Part shown: piece after piece, positions 16,891 to 25,872 of the stretch
Position numbering within the stretch: position 1 is the first letter of the stretch
How the letters are laid out: each line of letters opens with the position of its first letter
Source of the DNA: Paenibacillus sp. oral taxon 786 str. D14
GTDB taxonomy: Bacteria > Bacillota > Bacilli > Paenibacillales > Paenibacillaceae
Direction of reading: 5' to 3'
NCBI RefSeq assembly: GCF_000159955.1
Contig: NZ_GG695970.1
Span: 94,188-134,343, forward strand
Length of the DNA: 40,156 nt
Translations under genes and position numbers: made by a program
The notes under the pieces: model-generated
The model's input: only the letters and a program-made list of their open reading frames with translations
Told to the model about the DNA's origin: nothing
Database searches by the model: none

Positions 16891-18507
16891 ATGCTCGAAC
16901 AAACGGATCGCTCGCGGGTGAAAGGCTTTCTCCGCGCAGAGGGAACAAAAATCGTCAACGGGGATGGAGAAGAGATCCTGCTGACGGGCTGGGGACTGGG
17001 CAATTGGCTCTTGTGCGAAGGTTATATGTGGTTATCCCATCACTCCCGGTTCGATCGCCCGCGGCGGATTGAGGCCGTCATTCAGGAATTGGCCGGAAGG
17101 GATTATGCTGAGCAGTTCTGGAAGCGTTTCCGAGAGAACTATGTGACCCGCGAAGATATTCGGCGGATGGCGGAGCAGGGATATAACTCGGTCCGCATTC
17201 CTTTGAATTGGAGAGTGCTGATGGAGGATGAACCGGGCATTCGCTGGAAAGAGGACGGATTTGCATTGATCGACCGTTGTTTGGATTGGTGCGAGGAGTT
17301 TGGCCTCTACGCCTTCTTGGATTTGCATGGTGCGCCGGGCGGACAGACCGGAGCCAATATTGACGACTCGGTAGACGATTTCCCTCGCCTGTTCACCGAT
17401 GAGGACAGCTGGAGCAAAGCGATCGAGCTGTGGAAGGAGCTGGCCCGGCGGTACCGTGATCGCTGGATCGTCGGCGGATACGACCTGCTAAATGAACCAG
17501 TTCGTCCCGGTCTGATGGAAGGCAAACACGAGGATTTTCTCGTTCGGCGGCTGGCGGCGTTTTATGAGGAAGTGATCGCGGCGATTCGGGAGATTGACGA
17601 CCGGCATCTGCTGTCAGTGGAAGGGCATCATTGGGCGACGAATACGGCTGTTTTTTATAAACGTTACGATCCCAATATGGTCATCCATTTCCACCGGTAT
17701 GCCTGTAAACCTGGCAAAGAAGCGTATGAGGAGTTCCTGGCGCTGTCTGAGGCGCTGGACCAGCCGTTATGGCTCGGCGAGACCGGGGAGAACGAACTGG
17801 AGTGGTTTGCGGCGATGTATCCGCTATCCTTGTCGCTGGGGATCGGTTATAACTTATGGCCGTGGAAGAAGATGGAGCGAGCGAACTCGCCGTATTCGGT
17901 CAACAAACCCGAGGGCTGGGACGAACTGCTTGCTTATGTCGAAGGTGGAGCACGGCCAAGTTATGAACGTGCACGGCAGATTCTTGATGCTTATTTGGAA
18001 AACATCAAGGTTGAGAACTGCACTCCCCATCCAGAGGTGACAGCGTCGGTATTCCGCAAGCCGGGCTGCCGGGTTCGCGGCACGGATTTTGATGAGCTGC
18101 CGGGCAGAGGCATCTCGTTCAGCGGACGCCGCACGGAAGGGAACATTTATAAGTACCGGGCCAAAACGGGCATGAAAATTGTGCCGATCTCGGATGAGCC
18201 ACAACCTAAGAAATTTGGGTTTGACTGCGGCTGGCAAAATCTCGCTCTGGAGCTTACGGACGGCGAGTTTGCCGCCTATTCGTTCTGCGGCATCGAAGCG
18301 GGCAACACGGCGACGCTGGAGTTGATTTGCCGGGAAGATGCGGTGATCACTCTAAAGCAAGATGGGGTTGAGCGAGGGCGTATGACGCTTTCTCCAAGCC
18401 GTGATGTCGGCCGCTTCAGCGCCGTGCTTGGCGAGGCAGCGGATACCACGCTGACCGTCAGTGTGGAGGCGGGCCGAATCGAATTACATGCCATCACAGT
18501 GGAATAA
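16891..18507 (+). CDS. GH5 glycosidase (exo-glucanase/BglC-like) with C-terminal beta-sandwich
   Basis: A 538-residue cytoplasmic protein. Residues 1-370 are a GH5-type (beta/alpha)8 barrel of the BglC/exo-1,3-beta-glucanase group: GWGLGNWLL, NSVRIPLNWR, FLDLHGAPGGQTG, acid/base Glu202 in YDLLNEP, HFHRY, and nucleophile Glu297 in WLGETGEN. The remaining 165 residues look like a carbohydrate-binding-module-type beta-sandwich (AAYSFCGIEAGNTATLELIC). There is no signal peptide, so it probably acts on imported beta-gluco-oligosaccharides or glycosides. The ATG at 16891 lies behind GGGGGAGG. It is transcribed alone, and the promoter of tRNA-Leu copy 2 follows 18 bp after its stop without a terminator. 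Confidence 0.88.
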   Translation: MLEQTDRSRVKGFLRAEGTKIVNGDGEEILLTGWGLGNWLLCEGYMWLSHHSRFDRPRRIEAVIQELAGRDYAEQFWKRFRENYVTREDIRRMAEQGYNSVRIPLNWRVLMEDEPGIRWKEDGFALIDRCLDWCEEFGLYAFLDLHGAPGGQTGANIDDSVDDFPRLFTDEDSWSKAIELWKELARRYRDRWIVGGYDLLNEPVRPGLMEGKHEDFLVRRLAAFYEEVIAAIREIDDRHLLSVEGHHWATNTAVFYKRYDPNMVIHFHRYACKPGKEAYEEFLALSEALDQPLWLGETGENELEWFAAMYPLSLSLGIGYNLWPWKKMERANSPYSVNKPEGWDELLAYVEGGARPSYERARQILDAYLENIKVENCTPHPEVTASVFRKPGCRVRGTDFDELPGRGISFSGRRTEGNIYKYRAKTGMKIVPISDEPQPKKFGFDCGWQNLALELTDGEFAAYSFCGIEAGNTATLELICREDAVITLKQDGVERGRMTLSPSRDVGRFSAVLGEAADTTLTVSVEAGRIELHAITVE

Positions 18508-18524
18508 AATGAAAAAAAAAAGGC

Positions 18525-18553
18525 TTGACTCTTTTCGCGGCGCATGATATTTT
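18525..18553 (+). promoter_or_regulatory. Promoter of tRNA-Leu copy 2
   Basis: TTGACT (18525-18530), a 17-bp spacer, TATTTT (18548-18553). It is followed one base later by TATCTTGTCGCCGC, nearly the same leader as copy 1. Confidence 0.65.
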
Positions 18554-18607
18554 ATATCTTGTCGCCGCGAAAAATGGTTAACGGCTTTCGCGGAGAGGTA
18601 ACACTAA

Positions 18608-18692
<85 letters not shown>

Positions 18693-18709
18693 TTCGTTCA
18701 ACTGTAAGA

Positions 18710-18747
18710 AGCTCTTGAATTCTCCTGTAGAATTTAAGAGCTTTTTT
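18710..18747 (+). terminator. Terminator of tRNA-Leu copy 2
   Basis: AGCTCTTGAATTC pairs with GAATTTAAGAGCT around a 7-base loop, followed by a T-run. Confidence 0.9.
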
Positions 18748-18802
18748 GCATACTAGGCATGAACAGCGGATCTGCCCCTTTCGGTCCGTTCTTTTGCAGC
18801 AT

Positions 18803-18871
18803 GATCCCGTTGGATCAGAGGGGAAGAAGAACCAAGGTGAGCATTCTGATCGAAAGGGATAATCATTCAAG
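18803..18871. repeat. Second member of the dispersed inverted-repeat family
   Basis: TGATC...GGATCAGA (18803-18818) and TTCTGATCGAAAGGGATAATC (18851-18871) form imperfect arms. The right arm resembles the right arm at 7568-7589, both ending GGGATAATC. It lies in the otherwise featureless 18750-18900. Confidence 0.45.
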
Positions 18872-18915
18872 AAGTGCGGGCAGGAGACCAACGATCCAAG
18901 CGAGGTGAGGCCGAA

Positions 18916-19213
18916 TTGTTCCGAGTGGCGGTTTGCGATGATGAAGAGCGGCAGCGTGAGCAGATCAAGCAAATGTTGCTTACGTTAATCCGGGAGCTTC
19001 AGCATCTGGATGAGCAAATCATCGAAGATCACCATTCAACCGAGCGGCCAGGCAAGATGGTTTAACATTCAGCCTTCCTTGGCCGGGCGGACGATTACCG
19101 TGAACACGGAAGGAAGCGGCGGCTTCATCGTATATGACGAACAAGGGTTGATGGTTCACTCGTCGATCATTAGTAAGCAGCCTTCCATGAAACTGCCGGC
19201 CGGCGGGAAATAA
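18916..19213 (+). pseudogene. Chimeric remnant: LytTR-type response-regulator start fused to an unrelated C-terminal end
   Basis: A TTG at 18916 with GAGGTGAGG 5 bases upstream starts FRVAVCDDEERQREQIKQMLLTLIREL, the first 35-40 residues of a receiver domain of the LytTR (AgrA/LytR) type, including its acidic pair (CDDEE). Homology stops at about 19020 and the frame ends at 19065. In another frame, 19040-19213 reads NIQPSLAGRTITVNTEGSGGFIVYDEQGLMVHSS to a stop, resembling the C-terminal beta-sandwich of an extracellular or hydrolase protein. I do not recognise that family. The two pieces appear to have been joined by a deletion; neither is functional. Confidence 0.6.
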
Positions 19214-19226
19214 CCTTATTGAACTC

Positions 19227-19270
19227 AAAAGCCGCTAGCCGGGCATATGTTGCCGGGCAGCGGCTTTTTT
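19227..19270. terminator. Bidirectional terminator
   Basis: AAAAGCCGCT pairs with AGCGGCTTTT with an inner GGCA/TGCC pair. T-runs occur on both strands. It serves the remnant (+) and the lipase gene (-). Confidence 0.85.
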
Positions 19271-19276
19271 CAGCGC

Positions 19277-20062
19277 TTAGGAGGGTTCCGGGCAGAAGGC
19301 AGGGTTTACGGTGGATAAATATTGTGCGTAACCCGGATCAAGCCTAGCCAATTCGGCAAAATAGCTGCCGATCCCATGATTGGTAGATAATGAAGTATCG
19401 GCGAAGTACAAGGGGTAAGAGGCGGGGACATGTCGGTAGTAGTAGGTTTTCGCTTGTTTGGGCAGCTTGAACACAGTCGGAGGGATGTGGGTCACCGCAT
19501 CAAATTCGTTATGAATTCGGTAACTGTTCGGGACGTACTGAGTAAAAGCTTGAACGAAATCCGGGTCTCCAACGCGGGGAGAACCAAACGTAAACAGGAT
19601 GGGAACCCGGTTCGTATTGGCGGCGATATCCATGGCACATAGCGTAGCTAAAGCGGCCCCGAGGCTGTGACCGGTGAGATATAACGTTTTGTCCTCTGGC
19701 AGCCGGCGCAGCGCCGAGTGAATCTGGCGGCGGGCCGATGCATAAATCCCGGTAAATCCCCGGTGCGTGCTGCCGGCATCCTTGGCCCATTTGAATTTCT
19801 GCTGGGTTGCGATGGCATCGGCGATCCAATTGGAGGCCGAGCTTGTTCCCCGGAAAGCGATGATGATCTCATCCGGCGAATGCCAAATAAATCCGAAGCG
19901 TTCCCATACTCCGATCAAAGATTTCGCTTCAAGCGTATCGTACAGCGCATAGGGAGGCGGAAGGACAAATGAACCGTCCGGATTTTTGAATTGCGCATAG
20001 GTCTGGCTGCACACTGCGGCTAAGAACATCGCGCGCTGGACTTGATTCTGGTTAAGTTCCAT
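19277..20062 (-). CDS. Lipase family (class 3) protein
   Basis: A 261-residue alpha/beta-hydrolase of the fungal-type class 3 lipase family. It has the oxyanion segment IIIAFRGTSSASNWIADAIA, the nucleophile elbow LTGHSLGAALATL with Ser133, the Asp region PILFTFGSPRVGDPDF / EFDAVTHIPP, and a C-terminal His in STNHGIGSY. The start is the ATG at 20062, directly preceded by GGAGGGTGG; the frame stays open upstream but crosses the divergent promoter region. No signal peptide is seen, so secretion would need a non-classical route, or it acts inside the cell. Monocistronic. Confidence 0.88.
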   Translation of the reverse strand: MELNQNQVQRAMFLAAVCSQTYAQFKNPDGSFVLPPPYALYDTLEAKSLIGVWERFGFIWHSPDEIIIAFRGTSSASNWIADAIATQQKFKWAKDAGSTHRGFTGIYASARRQIHSALRRLPEDKTLYLTGHSLGAALATLCAMDIAANTNRVPILFTFGSPRVGDPDFVQAFTQYVPNSYRIHNEFDAVTHIPPTVFKLPKQAKTYYYRHVPASYPLYFADTSLSTNHGIGSYFAELARLDPGYAQYLSTVNPAFCPEPS

Positions 20063-20192
20063 ATTCCACCCTCCCTGCGTCTTCCTGATTTCAAATATAT
20101 TAAGCGCAAGGAAGGAAGATGCTATAGTACGCCATTGACCCGGTCTTATATAATAGGGACGACGACTCCTATAGGAAGGTAAGGGTGGCAGT

Positions 20193-20390
20193 ATGGTGTG
20201 GTTAATTCTAGTCATTATTCTAATCTTGGCATTTGGTTTGATCGCGACGATAAGGATCGGGCAATCGCAAAGCAACCAGGAGGAAAATCCGCGTTATACC
20301 CAACAAACGGGCCGAAATTGGCTCCGGCTGGGCGTGATGTACGCCATCGGCGTGCTGGCGGTTGTGCTGGTCTTAATCCTGTTTATTTAG
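20193..20390 (+). CDS. Small membrane protein, 65 aa
   Basis: Two hydrophobic helices (VWLILVIILILAFGLIATI and GVMYAIGVLAVVLVLILFI) flank a polar loop QSQSNQEENPRYTQQTGRNW. The ATG at 20193 has AAGGGTGG upstream, and TATAAT at 20149-20154 is a probable -10. A rho-independent terminator follows. It is a genuine small gene of unknown function, likely in the cytoplasmic membrane, divergent from the lipase gene. Confidence 0.7.
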   Translation: MVWLILVIILILAFGLIATIRIGQSQSNQEENPRYTQQTGRNWLRLGVMYAIGVLAVVLVLILFI

Positions 20391-20432
20391 AGGCGGAATA
20401 CGCCGTGAATTATCGGCTGAACCTGCGGTGAC

Positions 20433-20467
20433 GTTGAAGCGGCGGGATTTCGCCGTTTCAACTTTTT
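20433..20467 (+). terminator. Terminator after the small membrane protein
   Basis: GTTGAAGCGGCG pairs with CGCCGTTTCAAC around GGATTT, followed by TTTTT. Confidence 0.9.
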
Positions 20468-20498
20468 ATGTAACCGCTGTCATCAGAAGTGAACATTT

Positions 20499-21496
20499 AT
20501 GGTGGAGGGGCTTGCGACAGGGCTGGAAAGCCGATTATGCGAGCTGTCTGTTCCGGTGCGGTTCCAAAGTATTTTTACTGGGGACAAAAGGTTGCTGATG
20601 CTGCTGAATTTTTCCGGTGCGTACAGCCAGGAAGTGATCGAGGCGATTCGCGAGTACGCGCGGAACAAGGCGGAGGCAATGCCGGAGACAACGTGGGTTA
20701 TCGGCGGCGAATTTACAGAGCTGAGCGACTTGGGGAAAGTGTATCGGGATGATTGGCAGAAGCTGCTGGGCTTTCGGTTTTATTTTCCGGGGAAAACCGT
20801 CCTACAGGCGGATGAGCGCCTCCGGCTCGCGCGCTTCCTGCGTTCGACATGAAGGAACTGCTGTCCGGACTGAAGCGGGGGCAGGCGGAGGAAGTATTCG
20901 CGAGATTGCGGGAGCTCGCCGCCGAAGCGGCCGGCAGTTACTTGCAAACGCCTTTTGAATTCAAATCGTTCCTGGGGAACGCTGTCTTCCATGTCACAAT
21001 TGCCACCTTGGAGCTTCACCGTGAAGCGAAGGAACTGGACGGATTAAAATACGCTTATTTCAAAGCGATCGATGAAGCCCGGGATGCCGCCGGTGCTTTA
21101 CAGGCGTTTAACGCGTTCCTAAGCGAAGTGGAACCGCTAGTAGCCGCCCGCGTTCCGCTCCCCAGCGACGGCAACATGAAGCTGCTGCTCGACTATATCG
21201 AGGAGCACTATGGCGAACCGCTCACCTTAAGCTCGCTTAGCCGGCATTTTCACTTTAATCCGTCGTATTTATCGAGCTATTTCTCCGCCCACAACGATGA
21301 GGGGTTCAGCGAATATTTGAACCGAGTTCGGATTGCCAAGGCGAAGGAACTGCTGCGTTCGGACGGGTTGCCGATCTCGGAAATCGGCAGCCGCGTCGGC
21401 TATTCGGACCCGAGTTATTTCACCAAAGTGTTCAAAAAACAAATGGGGTTGTCGCCGCGGGAATACCGCCGGCAACAGCTCGCCAAGAGGGGATGA
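20499..21496 (+). pseudogene. YesN-type AraC response regulator, receiver lost and frameshifted
   Basis: The first piece (20499-20852) matches the middle region of YesN-type regulators (LLMLLNFSGAYSQEVIEAIREYARNKAEAM, WVIGGEFTELSDLGKVYRDDWQKLL). The second (20849-21496) continues it in another frame (MKELLSGLKRGQAEEVFARLREL) and ends in an intact AraC DNA-binding domain (LTLSSLSRHFHFNPSYLSSYFSAHNDEGFSEYL to LSPREYRR). The N-terminal receiver with its phosphorylation site is absent, and no ribosome binding site precedes the first piece. The frames meet at ATGA (20849-20852), so restart of translation is possible, but loss of function is more likely. The partner kinase YesM follows intact. Confidence 0.8.
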
Positions 21497-21499
21497 CGG

Positions 21500-23320
21500 A
21501 TGAAGCTGATCGAAAAATTTCGCCGCAGCCGCCTGATATCCAAGCTGTTCGTCGTAATGACGGTCAGTATTGTTGCCGTGTGCCTGCTCACCTCGTTGAT
21601 TACCATCCGTATGGCGGAGCGGCTGTTCGCTGAGACGTTCAGTATCACCAATGGAAAGGTGCTGAATCAGATCAATACCGGACTGGAATCATTTAACGAC
21701 TCTGTCGTTAACGCCGTCACTTTTGCCTCGCAAAGCGGCTCGGTCAAGACGTATCTCACCGGCGGGGATACGAATTCGGTGGCGATGTCGAAGGTCTACT
21801 ACCGTATGGCGGAGCAGATGGAGCAAATCTCGTCCAATCTGGGGGCATATGACGTGGCTGTCACCATTATCGGGGTAAATGGGCGCAGCTATTCCACCGA
21901 TCCGAACTATTGGCCGGTGTCTCGGCAGGATCTTGCCGATGATCCGTTAACCCGCCAAGCCGCGGCCGAGCCGCTGCGGGTACTGTACCAATACGATGAA
22001 CGGGACGGGAAAGCGGGCAAGGAACGGTTTATCGTGGCTACGAAAGCGTTGGTCGACCGAACCGGCGGTCTTAGTTACGGGATGCTCTATATCGCGATTC
22101 GGGAATCAGAGTTTCGGCGTTTTTTTGCCAACTTTACCAGCAACGGCAACGATGTCCTGGTACTCGACCCGACAGGCGTCATTGTCTCCAGCAACCGCGC
22201 GGAGCTGATCGGCGGCAAGTCGCCGGAGCTGCTGCGCGATGTTGAGACGCTGAAGCGCGACCGGCTCGATTATTTAAACGGTACAGCGTTTGGTCAAGAT
22301 GCCATCATTCTGGCGAATGAGCTTCCGCCCTATCGCTTCTATCTGGTGAATCTGATCGACCGGCAGTACACCGCCGGGCAGATTATCAATATCCGCCAAG
22401 TGGCGCTGATCTGCTTGACCATCATTGGCGTTGCGCTGTTAGTTGTGTTCGTCATTTCACGCCGGTTGACGCTGTCGTTAACCCGTTTGGTTCGGCTGAT
22501 GTCGACGATCACGAAGAAGAATTTCCGCAATTATATCTCCGTCAGCGGCAGCTATGAGGTGAGAGAGCTCAGCAAGGCGTTTAACTATATGCTGGACGAA
22601 CTAAACGATTATGTGCAGCGGCTGTTGGAGACGCAGAAGGAGCAGCGGAACGCCGAACTCGCCGCATTGCAGCGGCAGATCAACCCGCATTTTTTGTACA
22701 ATACACTGGCTTCGATCAAGCTGCTGGTCCAGAAGGGCAATAAGGAGACCGCCGCCGAGACGATTAATGCGCTGATATCCTTGCTGCAAAATACGATCAG
22801 CAATGCCAACGAAACGATCACGATCGAGCAGGAACTGGAGAACTTGAAAAACTACGTATTCATCAAACAAGTCCGGTACGGCGACCGAATCAAGGTGAGC
22901 TATTTCGTATCGCCTGACTGCATGCATTGCAAGGTCCCTAAGCTCATGCTTCAGCCGTTTATCGAAAACGCCTTTTTCCATGCGTTTAACGTGAAAACCG
23001 AAGGCACGATCTACATTCTGATCTCGAAAACGGAGCACTCGCTTGTTTGTGAAGTGGCGGACAACGGGGACGGGATGGAACATGGCGGGCAGGAGCTGAT
23101 GCTGGAGCAACGAACCTCTAAGGAATCGGTACCGGACACTTCCAAGGGGCGGAGACGGAAACTTGCGGGCATCGGCATTCAGAACGTCAATCACCGGATC
23201 AAGCTGTTGTACGGAGAGTCCTACGGTGTGCAAATTTCCACTGTCAAAGGGGAAGGGACGCAAATTCGCATTGTGCTCCCGTTGATAGAGGAAGCGGAGG
23301 TCACCGGGGATGCGGTCTAA
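21500..23320 (+). CDS. YesM-type sensor histidine kinase
   Basis: A 606-residue membrane kinase. It has an N-terminal helix (ISKLFVVMTVSIVAVCLLTSLITI), an extracellular Cache-like sensor (about 45-295), a second helix (VALICLTIIGVALLVVFVI), a HAMP domain, then a His_kinase domain with the phospho-acceptor His397 in QRQINPHFLYNTLASIKLL, and an ATP-binding domain (PFIENAFFHAF, DNGDGM, GIGIQNVNHRIKLLYG). It starts 3 bp after the YesN remnant. In this family the kinase and YesN regulator sense extracellular sugar and switch on the adjacent ABC importer. Here the regulator is broken, so it is either an orphan or acts on another YesN. Confidence 0.93.
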   Translation: MKLIEKFRRSRLISKLFVVMTVSIVAVCLLTSLITIRMAERLFAETFSITNGKVLNQINTGLESFNDSVVNAVTFASQSGSVKTYLTGGDTNSVAMSKVYYRMAEQMEQISSNLGAYDVAVTIIGVNGRSYSTDPNYWPVSRQDLADDPLTRQAAAEPLRVLYQYDERDGKAGKERFIVATKALVDRTGGLSYGMLYIAIRESEFRRFFANFTSNGNDVLVLDPTGVIVSSNRAELIGGKSPELLRDVETLKRDRLDYLNGTAFGQDAIILANELPPYRFYLVNLIDRQYTAGQIINIRQVALICLTIIGVALLVVFVISRRLTLSLTRLVRLMSTITKKNFRNYISVSGSYEVRELSKAFNYMLDELNDYVQRLLETQKEQRNAELAALQRQINPHFLYNTLASIKLLVQKGNKETAAETINALISLLQNTISNANETITIEQELENLKNYVFIKQVRYGDRIKVSYFVSPDCMHCKVPKLMLQPFIENAFFHAFNVKTEGTIYILISKTEHSLVCEVADNGDGMEHGGQELMLEQRTSKESVPDTSKGRRRKLAGIGIQNVNHRIKLLYGESYGVQISTVKGEGTQIRIVLPLIEEAEVTGDAV

Positions 23321-23356
23321 AGATTTTCCCATTTTCCAAAGAAAAGACTACTGTCG

Positions 23357-23490
23357 CCAAAGCGCTTTCCCAACATGGACAAGAAAATCACCAAACCACA
23401 CAAAGATATTCCTAACGGCCGGTTCAATCGCAATGCTATCCTAAAAGCGAATAAAAGGAAGCGCTTACTTCAAGGTTGAAAGCGCTGCCC
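23357..23490 (+). promoter_or_regulatory. Cluster of cre-like (CcpA) sites upstream of the sugar-binding protein
   Basis: Three GCGC-centred sites resemble the catabolite-response element: CCAAAGCGCTTTCC (23358-23370 region), AGGAAGCGCTTACT (23457-23470) and TTGAAAGCGCTGCC (23476-23489). The first is an extended palindrome. The 199-bp leader otherwise holds the GAGGGGG ribosome binding site before 23520. I see no convincing -35/-10 pair. Confidence 0.5.
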
Positions 23491-23519
23491 ATCATTAAAC
23501 ACGAGGGGGATGAACCGAA

Positions 23520-24872
23520 ATGAGAAAAAGCTTAATTGTGTTGCTTGCCAGCTTGCTGCTGACGCTGGTGGTGTCCGCTTGTTCCGGAGGCTCCGGAAAT
23601 TCCGGCAACGCTGGGAATGCGGCGAATACGGGCAATTCGGCCGATCCGGGTGCAGGAAGCGGCGGTGGGGAGTCGCAAGGCAGCCAAGAAATCACGGTTT
23701 GGGCTTGGGATCCCAACTTTAACATTGCGGCATTGAACCTGGCTAAAGAACGTTACGAAGCGAAGCATCCGGACGTGAAGGTGAACATCGTGGAATATGC
23801 GCAGGACGATATCGTTCAGAAGCTGAACACCGGGCTCAATTCGGGAACGACCAAAGGGCTGCCGAACATCGTGCTGATTGAAGACTACCGGGCGCAAAAC
23901 TTCCTGCAGGCTTACCCTGATGCGTTCCGCGATATGTCCGACGTGATCAAAGCAGAGGATTTCGCCGAGTACAAAATCGGGCCGACCAGCTATAACGGCA
24001 AGCAATACGGCGTTCCGTTTGACTCCGGGGCGACGGGGCTGTACGTGCGGACGGATTACCTGGAGCAAGCGGGATATACCTTGGACGATGTGACGAATAT
24101 CGATTGGAATCAATACATCGAAATCGGCAAGAAGATCAAGGAAGTCACCGGCAAAGACATGCTGACCCAAGACCCTAACGACCTCGGGTTGATCCGGGTG
24201 ATGGCGCAGTCGGCGGGAGAGTGGTATCTGAAGGAGGACGGCAAAACGCCAAATTTGGCAGACAATCCGGTGATCAAGGAAGCGCTGGAGACGTACAAAG
24301 CGATGTTTGATGCGAATATCGTCAAGATAAATTCGGACTGGAGCCAGTTCCTGGCAGCCTTTAACAACGGGGATGTGGCGACAGTGCCTACCGGTAACTG
24401 GATTACGCCGTCCGTCAAAGCCGAGGCTTCCCAATCCGGTAAATGGGCGGTTGTCCCAACGCCGAAGCTGGCGGGAAGCGCCGCATCGGTGAACGCCTCC
24501 AGCCTTGGCGGCAGCTCCTGGTACGTAATGAACCTGGATGGTAAGGACGTGGCAGCGAATTTCCTGGCGGAAACGTTTGGTTCGGACAGCGAGTTCTACT
24601 CCCTGCTTCTGGAGAAGATCGGCGCGATTGGTTCGCTGAAGGCAGCGTCCAGCGGTGCAGCTTATGATAGAGCCGACGAATTCTTTGGCGGCCAGAAGAT
24701 TTACGCCGATTTCGCCAAATGGACGGAAGAAGTGCCAAAGGTCAATTACGGCCTGCACACCTATGCGATTGAGGACATTCTGGTGATCGAAGTCCAAAAT
24801 TACTTAAACGGCAAAGACGTGGACAGCGTCATGCGCGACGCCCAGGCCCAGGCCGAATCCCAGCTGCAATAA
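23520..24872 (+). CDS. Extracellular sugar-binding lipoprotein (family 1, MsmE-like)
   Basis: A 450-residue lipoprotein. The signal peptide SLIVLLASLLLTLVVSACSG has its lipobox Cys at about residue 21, then comes a long Gly/Asn/Ser linker and a family-1 solute-binding fold (EITVWAWDPNFNIAALNLAKERYEAKHPDVKVNIVE, YNGKQYGVPFDSGATGLYVRTDYLEQAG). It is the external receptor of the importer formed with the next two genes. Given melA and its AraC regulator next door, the likely ligand is an alpha-galactoside such as melibiose or raffinose. An intercistronic hairpin follows at 24885-24935. Confidence 0.92.
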   Translation: MRKSLIVLLASLLLTLVVSACSGGSGNSGNAGNAANTGNSADPGAGSGGGESQGSQEITVWAWDPNFNIAALNLAKERYEAKHPDVKVNIVEYAQDDIVQKLNTGLNSGTTKGLPNIVLIEDYRAQNFLQAYPDAFRDMSDVIKAEDFAEYKIGPTSYNGKQYGVPFDSGATGLYVRTDYLEQAGYTLDDVTNIDWNQYIEIGKKIKEVTGKDMLTQDPNDLGLIRVMAQSAGEWYLKEDGKTPNLADNPVIKEALETYKAMFDANIVKINSDWSQFLAAFNNGDVATVPTGNWITPSVKAEASQSGKWAVVPTPKLAGSAASVNASSLGGSSWYVMNLDGKDVAANFLAETFGSDSEFYSLLLEKIGAIGSLKAASSGAAYDRADEFFGGQKIYADFAKWTEEVPKVNYGLHTYAIEDILVIEVQNYLNGKDVDSVMRDAQAQAESQLQ

Positions 24873-24884
24873 GCGAAGCTTGAA

Positions 24885-24935
24885 GGAACCGACGACAACC
24901 TTGGGCTGTTCCAAGTTCAAGGTTTCGTTGGTTCC
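24885..24935 (+). other. Intercistronic stem-loop between binding protein and permease
   Basis: An 18-19-bp stem (24885-24903 with 24918-24935; GGAACC...CCTTG against CAAGG...GGTTCC) with a 14-base loop. It has no T-run, so it is not a classical terminator. Its position suggests mRNA stabilisation or partial termination that keeps the binding protein in excess over the permeases. Confidence 0.65.
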
Positions 24936-24975
24936 TGACGGCCTTATGGACTACAAAGAGAAGGAGATGAAATCA

Positions 24976-25872
24976 ATGAGAGCATCCGGGCCTGCGCTGC
25001 GCTTACGCTGGAAAACTTCGATTGTCGGTTGGTCATTTGTCATTGTAGCTGTGCTGATGATTGCTTGGTTTTATTTTTATCCGATGATCCAAGCCTTTCT
25101 CCTGTCGCTGCAAACCGGCACCGGTTCGAACCTGACCTATCACGGGCTGGGGAATTACCGGCGGTTGTTCACGGACTCCATGTTCCTGACAGCGGTCAAA
25201 AATACGTTGATCTACCTGATCGTACAGGTGCCCATCATGGTATTGCTGGCGTTGGTACTGTCTGTCGTGTTAAACGACCGGAATTTGAAGTGGAAAGGCT
25301 TCTTCCGCACGGCGATTTTCCTGCCCTGCATTACGTCGTTGGTCGCTTATTCGGTGATTTTCAAATACCTGTTTGCAGGCGACGGACTGGTTAACCTGAT
25401 GCTGCTGCATTTGCACATCATATCCGAACCGATCCCCTGGATCACTGACCCGTTCTGGGCGAAGGTGACGATCATTATCGCTATTACTTGGCGGTGGACC
25501 GGATACAACATGATTTTTTACCTGTCGGGGATTCAAAATATCGAGCCAACGATTTACGAAGCGGCCAAAATCGACGGGGCGTCGGCGGTTACACAGTTTT
25601 TCCGAATTACGATTCCGCTCCTGAAGCCGATTATTTTATTTACCTCGATCACCTCGACGATCGGCACGCTGCAGCTGTTCGACGAAGTGATGAACATTAC
25701 GCAGGGCGGACCCGGGAATGCCAGTTCTACGATCTCGCAATACATTTACAATCTATCGTTTAAATACTCGGCGAATTTCGGGTATGCGGCAACGGTGTCG
25801 TATTCCATCGTAGTGATGATCGTTCTCTTATCCATCATCCAGTTTAAAGTGGCAGGTGATCGCGATGCTTAG
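24976..25872 (+). CDS. ABC sugar permease, MsmF/MalF type
   Basis: A 298-residue inner-membrane subunit with six helices (first IVGWSFVIVAVLMIAWFYFYPMIQAFLLS) and the EAA loop EAAKIDGASAVTQFFRITIPLL. AAGGAG at 24961-24966 gives good spacing to the ATG at 24976 and none to the ATG at 24967. Its last codons overlap the start of the next permease by 8 bp. Confidence 0.93.
   Translation: MRASGPALRLRWKTSIVGWSFVIVAVLMIAWFYFYPMIQAFLLSLQTGTGSNLTYHGLGNYRRLFTDSMFLTAVKNTLIYLIVQVPIMVLLALVLSVVLNDRNLKWKGFFRTAIFLPCITSLVAYSVIFKYLFAGDGLVNLMLLHLHIISEPIPWITDPFWAKVTIIIAITWRWTGYNMIFYLSGIQNIEPTIYEAAKIDGASAVTQFFRITIPLLKPIILFTSITSTIGTLQLFDEVMNITQGGPGNASSTISQYIYNLSFKYSANFGYAATVSYSIVVMIVLLSIIQFKVAGDRDA

Noticed and set aside
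23532..24797. 421-residue minus-strand open frame
   Set aside because: Antisense shadow of the sugar-binding lipoprotein gene; no start signal.
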